Assembly (NCBI GenBank): GCA_016125385.1
Contig: WGLV01000041.1
Coordinates: 1 to 64,000 of the forward strand
Length of the DNA: 64,000 nt
Direction of reading: 5' to 3'
DNA from: a bacterium
GTDB taxonomy: Bacteria > Hinthialibacterota > Hinthialibacteria > Hinthialibacterales > Hinthialibacteraceae
The stretch's first letter is position 1. Every line of letters begins with the position of its first letter. The notes under the pieces are model-generated. The model ran no database searches and was not told the origin of the DNA. It was given only the letters and a program-made list of their open reading frames with translations. The position numbers and the translations under genes were made by a program. Shown piece by piece: positions 17,898 through 26,680 of this stretch.

Positions 17898-18794
17898 TTA
17901 ATTTTGAGGGATTTCTACCGTGGCTCCCGGCTCGGCTGAAGCGGATTCAACCGCCGCCGCCGTTTCAGGGTCTTCCAGATCAGGGATATGGGTGGATGGA
18001 CTTTGCGTTGAGGCGGATGGAGTACGTTGGTCATCGGGGAAAGCCGATTCCTTTTCAAAATCTGGACTGAAAATTGAATCGACAAACCCAGCGCCATTCT
18101 GACTCTGCAACTGCGCGAACGATACGCCGATTAGAATAAAAATCAGAAAAATCACCAGACGTCCCAGGTTCGTCTTGAGAAAAAACGTCAAAAGCATCCG
18201 GTATGTTCGAATAAATATCCAATCCGGCCGATGAGCGGATGACGACGTATCGAGCTTGGCCGCGCTGGGTGGATGATTCGTTATATGCCCTACCCCCTCT
18301 CCGCTCGGGTGGTAGGATGATGCCTGCCCTCCCTTTTTCGATCGGAAATGCGACAAAATGGCCTTCACGTCTTCCGACAGCGATTCGTCTTTTTCAATAC
18401 GCTCCAGAATGCGGTGATACACCTCTTCCAGCAGGGGGATCGCTTTGGCGTCGTTCAAACCGCGCGCGATATACAGCCGCTGAAACTGAAAACAGCGCTG
18501 ACGTTCCGCCGCGTTCCGGTCGTGCAGTTTTTTCAGACGCAACCCGGTTTCTTCATGCAGTTCTCCGCTGGCATTTTCCTGAATTTTATCGAGAATCGAA
18601 TTGTACATGTTCATGTACTCGATAAACTGATTGATAAATGCAATGACTTCATCGGGTTTATCGAGCAATGCCGACTGTGTTTTGATGTTGGATATAGAAC
18701 TCTCCAGCGCCGCCCGGGTTTGATCGTTCCACTCGCGGCGCTGGCTTGACCGGCGCTGAAAACCTTCAAGCCAATCAGGAGAAAGAGGATTCAT
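17898..18794 (-). CDS. Unrecognised single-pass membrane protein
   Basis: This 298-residue protein matches no family I know. Residues 1-150 are predicted helical and charged (WNDQTRAALESSISNIKT; LHDRNAAERQRCFQFQRLY). A linker rich in S/H/P follows, then one membrane segment at about 210-229 (LGRLVIFLIFILIGVSFAQL), and a low-complexity tail rich in P, S, E and A. The helical part is thus probably cytoplasmic and the tail outside. The ATG at 18794 has AAAGGA eight bases upstream; an ATG at 18803 overlaps that site. It is transcribed away from the receiver-like gene at 18939 and may share its control region. Confidence 0.7.
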   Translation of the reverse strand: MNPLSPDWLEGFQRRSSQRREWNDQTRAALESSISNIKTQSALLDKPDEVIAFINQFIEYMNMYNSILDKIQENASGELHEETGLRLKKLHDRNAAERQRCFQFQRLYIARGLNDAKAIPLLEEVYHRILERIEKDESLSEDVKAILSHFRSKKGGQASSYHPSGEGVGHITNHPPSAAKLDTSSSAHRPDWIFIRTYRMLLTFFLKTNLGRLVIFLIFILIGVSFAQLQSQNGAGFVDSIFSPDFEKESAFPDDQRTPSASTQSPSTHIPDLEDPETAAAVESASAEPGATVEIPQN

Positions 18795-18938
18795 GTCAGC
18801 CATCCTTTGCTTTTCATGGCGGCCGGTCGTTCGCTTTCCGGCGTTCCAGCCTTCAGAACCGGTCGCCCGCATGAACTTGTGATATCGTTATTATACAGGA
18901 TTTTCACGGAATCACGGCGCCTGAGAAAGGAGACCATC

Positions 18939-19364
18939 ATGTCAGCCAACGGCGTTCTCTCCAGATACAAAATTTTCGTCTACACAAATGATGCCGCGCT
19001 GTTCGGCCGGATACGAAACGCGCTCGATCCCCGAGGAGCCGTATTATTTTACAGCAATCAGCCCGCGGAAGCCATCGCAAAAATGCTGTCGGTCAATCCC
19101 GATCTGCTGATTGTCGATGAAGACGCGCCTCTATTTCATAATTCGACGGTCCTCTCGGTGGTACGAAAACAAAAACCTCGCCTGCGGGTCATGTTGGTGA
19201 CGCGCCACGAATCGCCGTTGCGCAGCATCGACGTCAGCTGTCAGGGTGTTTCATTCAGCCTGGCGCATGATTCGAATGAAGAGTCGATATACAACGGCGT
19301 CAAACATAGCCTGTCCATTTCCAGCGTCCCGAGAGTTGAAACCTCCTCGGCGGCAAGCGCGTAA
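18939..19364 (+). CDS. Degenerate response-regulator receiver domain protein
   Basis: This 141-residue stand-alone domain has the alternating beta/alpha pattern of a CheY-type receiver. Strand 1 is KIFVYTND, strand 3 is PDLLIVD with the aspartate D60 at the phosphorylation position, and strand 4 is RLRVMLVT with T88 at the switch position. The acidic pair after strand 1 is reduced to one residue, and the invariant lysine after strand 5 is replaced (FSLAHDSN). It may therefore signal without normal phosphorylation. AAGGAG lies 8 nt before the ATG. No kinase is adjacent; the divergent membrane protein gene is the nearest candidate partner. Confidence 0.68.
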   Translation: MSANGVLSRYKIFVYTNDAALFGRIRNALDPRGAVLFYSNQPAEAIAKMLSVNPDLLIVDEDAPLFHNSTVLSVVRKQKPRLRVMLVTRHESPLRSIDVSCQGVSFSLAHDSNEESIYNGVKHSLSISSVPRVETSSAASA

Positions 19365-19372
19365 AAAACAAA

Positions 19373-19401
19373 TTGACTCCATCGACCCGGGGGTTCATAC
19401 T
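19373..19401 (+). promoter_or_regulatory. Putative promoter of the GT-C-like membrane protein gene
   Basis: TTGACT (19373-19378) and CATACT (19396-19401) are separated by exactly 17 bp and lie about 40 bp before the ATG at 19440. A small hairpin (GGGACT, 4-nt loop, AGTCCC) lies in the short leader just before the start codon and could affect translation. Confidence 0.5.
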
Positions 19402-19439
19402 GAGAAGAAATAACGGGACTCGTCAGTCCCCCCGGAACG

Positions 19440-20939
19440 ATGAAAAACCCCGTCGCCGCCGGCGAACGGTCCACTGGACCAATCTCGCCGGCCCTGTACA
19501 TTCTGACCGTCTTCACCGTCTCCCGCATCATGGTTTTTCTCGCCGGCGTCCGCTTTGACGCCGCGCGCCTGGGCTCGCTCCATCAATTCATCGACCCTCA
19601 ACTATTGAAAACGCGCCTGCTTGAAAGCCTTTTCTACCTTCATGGCCAACCCCCTCTATTCAATCTTTACCTTGGCCTGGTGTTAAAATGCTTCCCGCAT
19701 ACCTACGGGTATGTCTTTCATCTCGTTCATATCATCCTCGGCCTGACGATGACCTTCGCCGCATACCGCCTGATGACCGGGCTGGGCGTGAATACGCGGA
19801 TCGCGGCGCGTGCATCCGCGCTGCTGGCCGCCAATCCCGCCTGTATATTGTATGAAAATTGGCTTTTTTATACTTACATGACCTGCTCTCTGTTATGCGT
19901 CTCGGCGTGGGTGCTGCATTGCTGGATGCAATCTGAAAAAAAAAGATATGGCCTGCTGTTTTTCAGCCTTTTAGCCGGTATCGGCCTGATTCGTTCGATG
20001 TTCCATCTGGTGTGGTTCATCGGGGCGGTGGGCGTTGTGCTGGCGGCGTCTCGTGGGCGATGGAGGCGGACTATGGCGCTGGCCCTGCTTCCGCTGGCGC
20101 TGCTCATGTCCGTTTACGTCAAAAACTATGTTTTATATGGAGAATTCACTACTTCAACCTGGCTTGGAATGAACCTGTTCCAAATCACCGGACGTCAGAT
20201 GCCGCGCAACCTGAGACTCCAGTACATTCAATCCGGGCTGATGTCGCCGTTGGCGTTAAAATCTACGTTCAGACGCTTGAGGATATACAAACCATGCATT
20301 TCAATGCCCTCGAAAACGGGAGAGCCGTTGCTGGATAATCCGCTCAAAACCACCGACGCGAAAAACCTGAACGACCTGGCGTTCATTGAAATTTCAAAGC
20401 GCTATTATCAAGACTCGGTCGCCGCCATCGTCCACGATCCGCCCGCCTATGCGAAAGGAATCGCTAAAGCGTGGTATCTCCATTTTGTTCCATCGACGTA
20501 TTATTTATACTTACATCAAAACCGCATGAAAATCCTGCCATATATTCGCGTATACAACACGCTGATTTACGGCCAGATGAACGAGCATTTCGTCATCGAC
20601 GATTACGACGGTTCACCCGGCGAAACGGTTAAAGCGATTGGCCACCTCGGTCTTTTTCTGATCGTCGCTTATGGGGTAAGCCTTGCGTTCGGCGCGGCTC
20701 AAATCAAGCGGCTGATACGATCCGGTGATTACGCTCGCTCGGCGGTGATCGCCTATATGCTCTGGACGATTCTTTTCGTTTCGCTGACGGGCAATTCACT
20801 GGAAGTGGATGAAAACAATCGCTTTCGTTTCCTGATCGATCCATTCCTGTATATTCTGATTGCGTATTTCATTTCAAATTACGCTCAACGATGGATAAAT
20901 CATCACCATTTGGGTACACGAAAAACGCCTTCGCGATAA
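19440..20939 (+). CDS. Polytopic membrane protein, GT-C/glycosyltransferase family 39-like
   Basis: This 499-residue protein has about ten membrane segments, for example YGYVFHLVHIILGLTMTFAAY and ALALLPLALLMSVYV. A loop after the first segment contains LHGQPPLFNLYLGL, the position and style of the acceptor/donor motif in GT39 (ArnT/PMT-like) glycosyltransferases. It would transfer a sugar from a polyprenyl-phosphate donor on the outer face of the inner membrane. The acidic catalytic residue usual in loop 1 (D/E pair) can only be guessed as the FD or D of FDAAR. The stop codon TAA lies in the loop of its own terminator. Alternative: a membrane protein of unknown function. Confidence 0.62.
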   Translation: MKNPVAAGERSTGPISPALYILTVFTVSRIMVFLAGVRFDAARLGSLHQFIDPQLLKTRLLESLFYLHGQPPLFNLYLGLVLKCFPHTYGYVFHLVHIILGLTMTFAAYRLMTGLGVNTRIAARASALLAANPACILYENWLFYTYMTCSLLCVSAWVLHCWMQSEKKRYGLLFFSLLAGIGLIRSMFHLVWFIGAVGVVLAASRGRWRRTMALALLPLALLMSVYVKNYVLYGEFTTSTWLGMNLFQITGRQMPRNLRLQYIQSGLMSPLALKSTFRRLRIYKPCISMPSKTGEPLLDNPLKTTDAKNLNDLAFIEISKRYYQDSVAAIVHDPPAYAKGIAKAWYLHFVPSTYYLYLHQNRMKILPYIRVYNTLIYGQMNEHFVIDDYDGSPGETVKAIGHLGLFLIVAYGVSLAFGAAQIKRLIRSGDYARSAVIAYMLWTILFVSLTGNSLEVDENNRFRFLIDPFLYILIAYFISNYAQRWINHHHLGTRKTPSR

Positions 20940-20953
20940 CGCGAAGGCGTTTT
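20921..20953. terminator. Bidirectional Rho-independent terminator containing a stop codon
   Basis: A 10-bp perfect stem (CGCCTTCGCG, 20926-20935, with CGCGAAGGCG, 20940-20949) has loop ATAA and is flanked by A-run and T-run. The TAA stop codon of the plus-strand membrane protein is inside the loop. On the other strand it ends the gene at 21002-21403. Confidence 0.9.
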
Positions 20954-21001
20954 GAACTCATCATACAATCAGCCGCTGAAAACTTACATTCGATCCTGTG
21001 T

Positions 21002-21403
21002 TTAGAAGCCGCGAAAACGATCGGTGAATTCGCGGCCGCCGAAAAAGGCCTTTTTGCGGATATCGATCATCATGCGGATGGTTTGCGCCTTGACGCCGTC
21101 CGGCAAACCGCTGGCAAGCACCCGCTGAGTCTCGGAACGGGCGAGCTGATCGAACATGGGCAGCGAAACAAGCGCCTCGCGAGGTTCAATCATCCCTTTT
21201 TTGTTTACCAGCTGGGTCATGACTTTTTCTTCATAGTCACTGAAGCCCAGCGCCTTCATCTCCTCATGAAGACGACGGCGCTTTTGCGCGGCTTCGAAGA
21301 AATGGATTGTGACCTCGATTGAAAGAATCGCCAGAACGGCGATCAACAACACGGGAGTCCAATGGATGTGATTCAGGAATGCGCTCCATAAATCCAATGA
21401 CAT
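21002..21403 (-). CDS. Small single-pass membrane protein of unknown function
   Basis: This 133-residue protein has one N-terminal membrane segment (about residues 15-37, TPVLLIAVLAILSIEVTIHFF), then a charged cytoplasmic part (FFEAAQKRRRLHEEMKALGF...). In the middle, ALVSLPMFDQLARSETQRVLASGLPDGVKAQTIRMMIDIRK looks like helices without a known motif. AAAGGAG lies nine bases before the ATG, so the start is firm. It ends at a shared terminator. I do not recognise the family. Confidence 0.68.
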   Translation of the reverse strand: MSLDLWSAFLNHIHWTPVLLIAVLAILSIEVTIHFFEAAQKRRRLHEEMKALGFSDYEEKVMTQLVNKKGMIEPREALVSLPMFDQLARSETQRVLASGLPDGVKAQTIRMMIDIRKKAFFGGREFTDRFRGF

Positions 21404-21632
21404 GAGAGCTTTCTCCTTTGTTTCGCGCGGGCGGCTCCGAATCGGTCCCCATGGACGCCGCCATGATCCAATACAAACACGCCCAACGGGGGGCGTAAGT
21501 AACAGATGATCTGATTGAAAGTGTATCTTAAATTTCGGAAGGTGGGGACGGATTTTTAAGTTTTTTTTACCCGAATTGAAAAAATGTCATGAAACGAAAC
21601 AAAAAAAGGCGAATATCATCCGATGCCAATTT

Positions 21633-21968
21633 TTATTCATCACTCTCGCTGTCTTCTGGTTCAGCCAATATATCCTGTACACCAATAAATATCTTTAGCG
21701 AATTAACCACGTCTTTCAGCGCTTCATCAGGATCGATACCGAGAATGATGCGGTTCTTCGCTCCGGAGACGTCGGCGAGCAGCGCTTCAGCCCATGTACG
21801 GTAACGACCGAATGCATTGGAGAAGTGTTCCCGAGCGGCGCCGTTGCAGTTTTTCCAGAGTTCGAGTTGATCGAGGCTGGCTTTTTCCAGCCGTTTCACC
21901 TGATCGGGACGCGGATCGAGCGTCATAACTCGTTCAATTTGCTCGGCGTATTGATCATTTTTCGGCAT
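21633..21968 (-). CDS. Small soluble protein of unknown function
   Basis: This 111-residue protein is predicted mostly helical, acidic at both ends (tail AEPEDSESDE) and without signal or membrane segment. Sequence such as LEKASLDQLELWKNCNGAAREHFSNAF resembles no family I can name. GGAG is eight bases upstream of the ATG. The gap of about 230 bp to the next minus-strand gene is AT-rich and probably holds that gene's promoter. Confidence 0.62.
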   Translation of the reverse strand: MPKNDQYAEQIERVMTLDPRPDQVKRLEKASLDQLELWKNCNGAAREHFSNAFGRYRTWAEALLADVSGAKNRIILGIDPDEALKDVVNSLKIFIGVQDILAEPEDSESDE

Positions 21969-22232
21969 GACGTTCTCCAGACTTCATGGGCGGCGATCAA
22001 TCCAGATCGTACACAAGGCATACAACTTTTCACTACGAATGTCAACCGGATTTTTCGACAGGAAACTTTTTTATGAAAATTCGGTTCACGGCATTCTGAT
22101 AAAATCCGATTGGACGTATCATTATACATCAAATCAGGCGGATCAATCATTGATTTAAGATGCCGCCTGACTCTACCGCCTTGGATTCGCATAACCCGTT
22201 AAAATACAACAAGTCAGGCTGTTTTCATTCTT

Positions 22233-22982
22233 ATGGAGAACCGCCGCCGCACATCGATGAAAGACCTGTTGACTAATGTGGTGATCCAGGTGAACGCGCG
22301 CGCCAAACGCGTGTTGCTTAAAGCGTCCGCACGAGGCAATCTCGTGGTGGTTATTCCTCGATGGTTCCGCCGGTCTTTAATTCCACAGATTCTTGAAGAC
22401 AACCGCGAATGGCTTGAAGCCACCCAGCGCCGTCTGCGCCGCCAGATGAAAGAACTCGAAGCCGAGTCGATGGGGCGTCCGGCGAAAATCATCCACCTGC
22501 GCGCGATACAGGAAACCTGGTCCGTGCGCTACCAGACTCCCCTGGATGGCCGGTATTTTGTACAGGAACTGCACAAAGGTTCCCTGCTGGTTCACGCCTC
22601 TGAGCGCAAGCATGATTTATGCGAAACTCTGCTGCGCAACTGGCTGCGTGAAAAGGCGCGCATCCACCTCCTGCCCTGGCTCGACGAGGTGAGCGAACAG
22701 GTCGGTTTGCCTTTTGCCAGCGCGTCGATTCGCAATCAGCGCACCCGCTGGGCGAGTTGCTCCCGCCGCAAAACCATCAGTCTCAATCAGAAACTCCTGT
22801 TTTTCCCGCCGGAACTGGTGAGGTATATCTTCATTCACGAATTGTGCCACACCATCCATCTCAACCACTCGCGACGATTCTGGAAACTGGTTGAAATGCT
22901 GGAGCCGGAGTATCGCCTCAGCGAAATCGACTTGCGCAACGGTTGGCGTTACGTCCCGGTCTGGAGCGACCGCGAAGCCTGA
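22233..22982 (+). CDS. YgjP/SprT-like zinc metalloprotease (DUF45)
   Basis: This 249-residue protein has the YgjP-type zincin signature HELCH at 202-206 with a third ligand H212 (LNHSRRFW). It is preceded by the family motif TRWASCSRRKTISLN (about 171-185). The N-terminal 120 residues form the usual positively charged beta-rich part (IRNQR... RRSLIPQILEDNREWL). Family members are cytoplasmic, single-domain, and often linked with restriction or DNA-repair genes, but no such genes are adjacent here. The ATG at 22233 has only a weak ribosome site; an ATG at 22257 is possible. Target proteins are unknown. Confidence 0.88.
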   Translation: MENRRRTSMKDLLTNVVIQVNARAKRVLLKASARGNLVVVIPRWFRRSLIPQILEDNREWLEATQRRLRRQMKELEAESMGRPAKIIHLRAIQETWSVRYQTPLDGRYFVQELHKGSLLVHASERKHDLCETLLRNWLREKARIHLLPWLDEVSEQVGLPFASASIRNQRTRWASCSRRKTISLNQKLLFFPPELVRYIFIHELCHTIHLNHSRRFWKLVEMLEPEYRLSEIDLRNGWRYVPVWSDREA

Positions 22983-23018
22983 CCGCCGTCACAATGGCCT
23001 CACTCATACGACGCCCCC

Positions 23019-23044
23019 GTCGAGGAGATTCTCGACCCATTTTT
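23019..23044 (+). terminator. Possible terminator after the YgjP-like gene
   Basis: GTCGAG (23019-23024) pairs with CTCGAC (23031-23036) around a 6-nt loop, followed after three bases by five T. The stem is short, so the call is tentative. Confidence 0.4.
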
Positions 23045-23152
23045 AATGTTCCTCGCCCATTCTCGGCGCAATGCCTTTATAATGAATGTGAACCGTTTTC
23101 AATTCGATCGGTCATTCACGATGAAGAGAATTTGAATCTTCAGGGGGATACT

Positions 23153-24568
23153 TTGACTGTCAGTTCGAATCCACCCAAAACCAGCCCGATCCTCGGCGAG
23201 GCGTTGCGGGAATTGAAAGCCATTTTCGGCGAACGGGTCTCCACACGCGAAGAAGACCTGCTCACCTATGCGTTTGACGCCACCCGTCAGGAATATCCGC
23301 CGCAGGCCGTCGCCTGGCCGATGAATGAAGATGAAATATCCGCCCTGATGCGTTGGGCGAACCGCCATCACGTCCCCATCTATCCACGCGGCGGCGGAAC
23401 CGGATTCACCGGCGGAGCTCTGGCGCTGAACGGCGGCGTTACCGTATCGCTCGAAAAAATGGAGGCACTGATTGAAATCGATGAAACCAACCGCCTGGTT
23501 ACAGCGCAGCCCGGCATCCCTCTGGGCGATTTGAAATCCGCGCTGCAAAAAAAAGGCCTGTTCTATCCGCCCGATCCCTCCAGCGCGAAAACAGCTTCCC
23601 TGGGCGGAACGCTGGCGGAATGCGCGGGCGGTCTGAATTGCGTTAAGTACGGCGTAACGAAAGACTGGGTTCAATCCATCCGCGCGGTTTTGCCAAATGG
23701 AGAAATCACCCAGGTCGGAACCAAAGCCAGAAAGAACGTAGTGGGGTACGATCTGCTGCCTCTGTTGATTGGCTCGGAAGGCACGCTGGCGATCATCACC
23801 GAATGCACGTTGCGTTTGATTCCGTACCCGACTCGACGCGCGGCGTTCATCGCGTTGTACGATAAAGTTTCTGAAGCAATGACGAGCGTACAGGCCATCC
23901 TGATGAGCGGGGTGACGCCATCGGCGCTTGAATTCATCGACCGCCGTTGTCTCGAAGCCGCCAACGCCCACATCAAAGGCGCGGACATGCCACTGGCTGA
24001 AGCCATGTTGCTGGTCGAAACGGACGGCTTCGAAGATCAACGCGTTCGCGATGATCTGAACCGCCTGCAAGCAGTCTGCCGCGAACGTGGCGCGCGTGAA
24101 ATTCGCGACTCGCAAAGCGAGGAAGAGCGAATGAAACTGTGGTCGATCCGCAAAAACCTCAGTCCCGCCATGCACGCCATCGCGCCGTACAAAACGAATG
24201 AAGACATCTGCGTCCCCATCTCGGAAATCTCCGGCATACTGGACGACGCATACGCCATCGGAGAGCGCTATCAAATCGCGACGCTGTGTTTTGGCCACGC
24301 GGGCGACGGCAATATACACGTCAACTTCATGACGCATGTCGAGCACGACCCCAACGTCGAAAAGGCGGTTGCGGAATTATTCGAAGCCACAGTGAAACGC
24401 GATGGATCGATCTCGGGCGAACACGGTATCGGCGTAACCAAAGCGCCATACATATCGTTGGAGATAGGAGAATCCACGCGAGAGCTGCTCGCCGGACTCA
24501 AACGTCTCTTCGACCCCAATGACGTGCTGAATCCAGGCAAGATCGCCTTCAGCCCGCAAGCCATTTAA
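23153..24568 (+). CDS. FAD-binding oxidase, GlcD/D-lactate dehydrogenase type
   Basis: This 471-residue enzyme has an N-terminal PCMH-type FAD domain with the pyrophosphate loop PRGGGTGFTGGAL and a C-terminal domain ending SGEHGIGVTKAPYI, the GlcD signature with a catalytic-site histidine. It would oxidise a 2-hydroxy acid such as glycolate or D-lactate. The iron-sulfur subunits GlcE and GlcF are not encoded nearby, so it may work alone as a D-lactate dehydrogenase-like enzyme. The start is a TTG with GGGGG five bases upstream; the frame is open further upstream but has no good start. GGCGGCGG stretches are ordinary for this genome. Confidence 0.9.
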   Translation: MTVSSNPPKTSPILGEALRELKAIFGERVSTREEDLLTYAFDATRQEYPPQAVAWPMNEDEISALMRWANRHHVPIYPRGGGTGFTGGALALNGGVTVSLEKMEALIEIDETNRLVTAQPGIPLGDLKSALQKKGLFYPPDPSSAKTASLGGTLAECAGGLNCVKYGVTKDWVQSIRAVLPNGEITQVGTKARKNVVGYDLLPLLIGSEGTLAIITECTLRLIPYPTRRAAFIALYDKVSEAMTSVQAILMSGVTPSALEFIDRRCLEAANAHIKGADMPLAEAMLLVETDGFEDQRVRDDLNRLQAVCRERGAREIRDSQSEEERMKLWSIRKNLSPAMHAIAPYKTNEDICVPISEISGILDDAYAIGERYQIATLCFGHAGDGNIHVNFMTHVEHDPNVEKAVAELFEATVKRDGSISGEHGIGVTKAPYISLEIGESTRELLAGLKRLFDPNDVLNPGKIAFSPQAI

Positions 24569-24598
24569 TAACGCAGGCGTTCAAAAGGGGGAACGATC

Positions 24599-25696
24599 AT
24601 GCGAATCCTTGCTTTCCTGTTCGGCTCCGGATTGGCGCTTTTGGCGATAATCCACGCGCCCGCCGCACGTTCACAGGCGATGCCCTCCCTGCCCCCGTTG
24701 ACCGGCGAAGAAGACGACTTATCCAGTTCCAAATCATTCATGGACCTGTTGCGCCGCGACCTGATGCAGCGGATCGAAGACGCCCGCAAGCAGAATCAGG
24801 CGGGCCAGGCGGGCTCAACATCCCATCGCGTCACGCGCCCCGAGCCGGAGCTGGGGCAGCGCCCCTCCGCACAAAGCGATCCCGTTGATCTGAGCAAATA
24901 CATCGGGCCGGATGGAAACCCGCAAAAGACGCTCGATAAGTTGATTGAAAAAGGCGTGATTCCCAAACCCGCGTCACTTAACATTCCCCAACCCACCAAA
25001 TCCCTCGACAAACAGTGGGACGGCGTTGAAATCGGCAAGCGCCTGAAATACGCGGAAGACCTCGTGGAACGGCGCAAACCGCAAACCGCGTTGGAAGAAC
25101 TTGGCGCGATTCTCGATTCGGGCGAATTGAATGAAGATCAGAAGCTCAAAGCGTTGACGCTGCATGAAAAGGCGCTGTTGCTCAGCCGCGAGTACAAACA
25201 GGTGCAGGAGGATTATTACAGACTGAAGGCGTATTACCCAAACAGTGATGAAGTCAACCGCCTCAAAGATTATTATGAAGAAGAAACCGGCCTGACTCCG
25301 TTGCAGGACGCGGTGAAGAAAGATCCCGCCAACGTCGAAGCTCATCGTGCGCTGCTTGAAAAATACTTCCAGCTCGGTTGGCTCGATTTCGCCGAACAGT
25401 TTTTTGGCGATGAAATGCGCGACACCTCCGTCGCGACGTTTAAAAGCCTGAGCGACATCTATTACCGCAAAAAAGAGCTCGACATGCTGATCCAGCTGTC
25501 TCAGGCAGGCAAAACCCTTCACCCCGACACGCCCGATTTCTTTTATAACGAGGGAGTCGCGTTGTACGCAAAGGGCGACGCCCTCTCCCGCAAGGCCGCG
25601 CGCGAACAATTCATGCAGGCGAAACAGATCTCCCGCGACCCGGCTCTTAACGTAAAAATCAACTGGTACCTGCAACACCTGCCGGTGACACGGTGA
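24599..25696 (+). CDS. Exported tetratricopeptide-like protein of unknown function
   Basis: This 365-residue protein has a signal peptide (residues 1-26, ILAFLFGSGLALLAIIHAPAARSQA), a linker of about 110 residues rich in P/Q/S, and then helical hairpins of TPR type from about residue 140. Examples are RLKYAEDLVERRKPQTALEELGAI, HPDTPDFFYNEGVALYAKGD and ALSRKAAREQFMQAKQI. It is likely a periplasmic interaction protein. It starts 30 bp after the oxidase gene, with AAAGGGGG upstream of the ATG, and is probably co-transcribed with it. Confidence 0.72.
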   Translation: MRILAFLFGSGLALLAIIHAPAARSQAMPSLPPLTGEEDDLSSSKSFMDLLRRDLMQRIEDARKQNQAGQAGSTSHRVTRPEPELGQRPSAQSDPVDLSKYIGPDGNPQKTLDKLIEKGVIPKPASLNIPQPTKSLDKQWDGVEIGKRLKYAEDLVERRKPQTALEELGAILDSGELNEDQKLKALTLHEKALLLSREYKQVQEDYYRLKAYYPNSDEVNRLKDYYEEETGLTPLQDAVKKDPANVEAHRALLEKYFQLGWLDFAEQFFGDEMRDTSVATFKSLSDIYYRKKELDMLIQLSQAGKTLHPDTPDFFYNEGVALYAKGDALSRKAAREQFMQAKQISRDPALNVKINWYLQHLPVTR

Positions 25697-25766
25697 ACTT
25701 GGAGAGGTATGATCTTCACCCTTATGGTTTCAAACCATCGATCAATGAGGGTAAGGAGTCAGACCA

Positions 25767-26360
25767 GTGGACATCATTCCCATTCGGCAGGCGATACTGA
25801 GCGTGTTTGACAAGACCGGCGTGGTCGATCTGGCGCGGGCGCTCAAAGACCATGGAGCCAACCTGCTTTCGACCGGCGGAACCGGACGCGCGCTCTCCGA
25901 ACACGGCGTCGAGTATCAGGAGGTCAGCCAGTATACCGGCTCGCCTGAAATGCTTGGCGGACGCGTCAAAACCCTGCATCCCATGATTCACGCCGGGCTC
26001 CTCTTTAAGCGCGAAGACCCTGCTCAGGCGGCCGAAGCGGCTGAATATGGCGTCAAAGCGATCGACCTCGTGGCGGTCAATCTATATCCATTCCAGCAGA
26101 CCATCGCCAAACCCGGCGTTACGCTTGACGACGCCACCGAAAACATCGACATCGGCGGCCCCACCATGATCCGCGCCTCCGCAAAAAATTTCGTCTCCGT
26201 GACGGTCATCACCGACCCTACTGATTACCCCGGAGTCATGGCGGAGATTCAGTCCAAAGGCGGCGTTTCATACGAAACCCGCAAGCGGCTGGCGGCGAAG
26301 GCGTTCGCTCACACCTCCAGCTACGATAAAGCCATCACGGAATACCTCGGCGGGTTATAA
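25767..26360 (+). CDS. Stand-alone IMP cyclohydrolase domain (N-terminal half of PurH)
   Basis: This 197-residue protein corresponds to the MGS-like IMP cyclohydrolase domain that forms the first 200 residues of PurH. It contains the conserved FDKTG, STGGT, TGSPEMLGGRVKTLHP and ENIDIGGPTMIRASAKN, which build the FAICAR/IMP site. It would close the ring of FAICAR to give IMP. The AICAR formyltransferase domain (about 320 further residues) is missing, and the frame ends in a clean stop. No formyltransferase lies nearby. The start is GTG with AAGGAG eight bases upstream. The protein appears intact rather than decayed. Confidence 0.88.
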   Translation: MDIIPIRQAILSVFDKTGVVDLARALKDHGANLLSTGGTGRALSEHGVEYQEVSQYTGSPEMLGGRVKTLHPMIHAGLLFKREDPAQAAEAAEYGVKAIDLVAVNLYPFQQTIAKPGVTLDDATENIDIGGPTMIRASAKNFVSVTVITDPTDYPGVMAEIQSKGGVSYETRKRLAAKAFAHTSSYDKAITEYLGGL

Positions 26361-26465
26361 TCCCACTGCCGGCTCTTGAGATATCCGATCAGCGACGACC
26401 TGACTTAAGCAGGTGTCCATATAACCATTTTCAGAACCGTCTTTTTGCATAGAAGTGTTTGCTTG
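26361..26465. other. Start of a 680-bp non-coding gap
   Basis: No terminator is obvious after the cyclohydrolase gene, and I see no trace of a formyltransferase domain in any frame. The gap continues with the DnaA-box cluster and an AT-rich zone. Confidence 0.4.
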
Positions 26466-26680
26466 ATTCATCCACCTGAATACACAGAAGTTCTCAGTTA
26501 CTCCACAATTTATCCACAGGAAGAACCACTTAGGTATACATTTATAAGACACTTATTTATTTGATATTACATAATATCGACGCATTTCCTGCCACTCCAT
26601 CCACTAACACAACGTTACAGCGAAATATATTATAATTTTATGTCCTTCATGTAATCCGTATTTCCAGGTTTATTTATATT
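26466..26680. other. DnaA-box cluster next to an AT-rich block (origin-like)
   Basis: TTATCCACA at 26510-26518 is a perfect DnaA box. Three 7/9 matches in the same orientation lie just before it (26468-26476, 26478-26486, 26499-26507). An AT-rich stretch (about 26525-26670) follows, suitable as a duplex-unwinding element. It is in a long non-coding gap. DnaA boxes also occur at regulated promoters, so an origin is only a possibility. Confidence 0.35.

Noticed and set aside
23099-24346. 415-residue frame opposite the GlcD-like gene
   Set aside because: It overlaps a clear FAD oxidase and lacks any domain or ribosome site.
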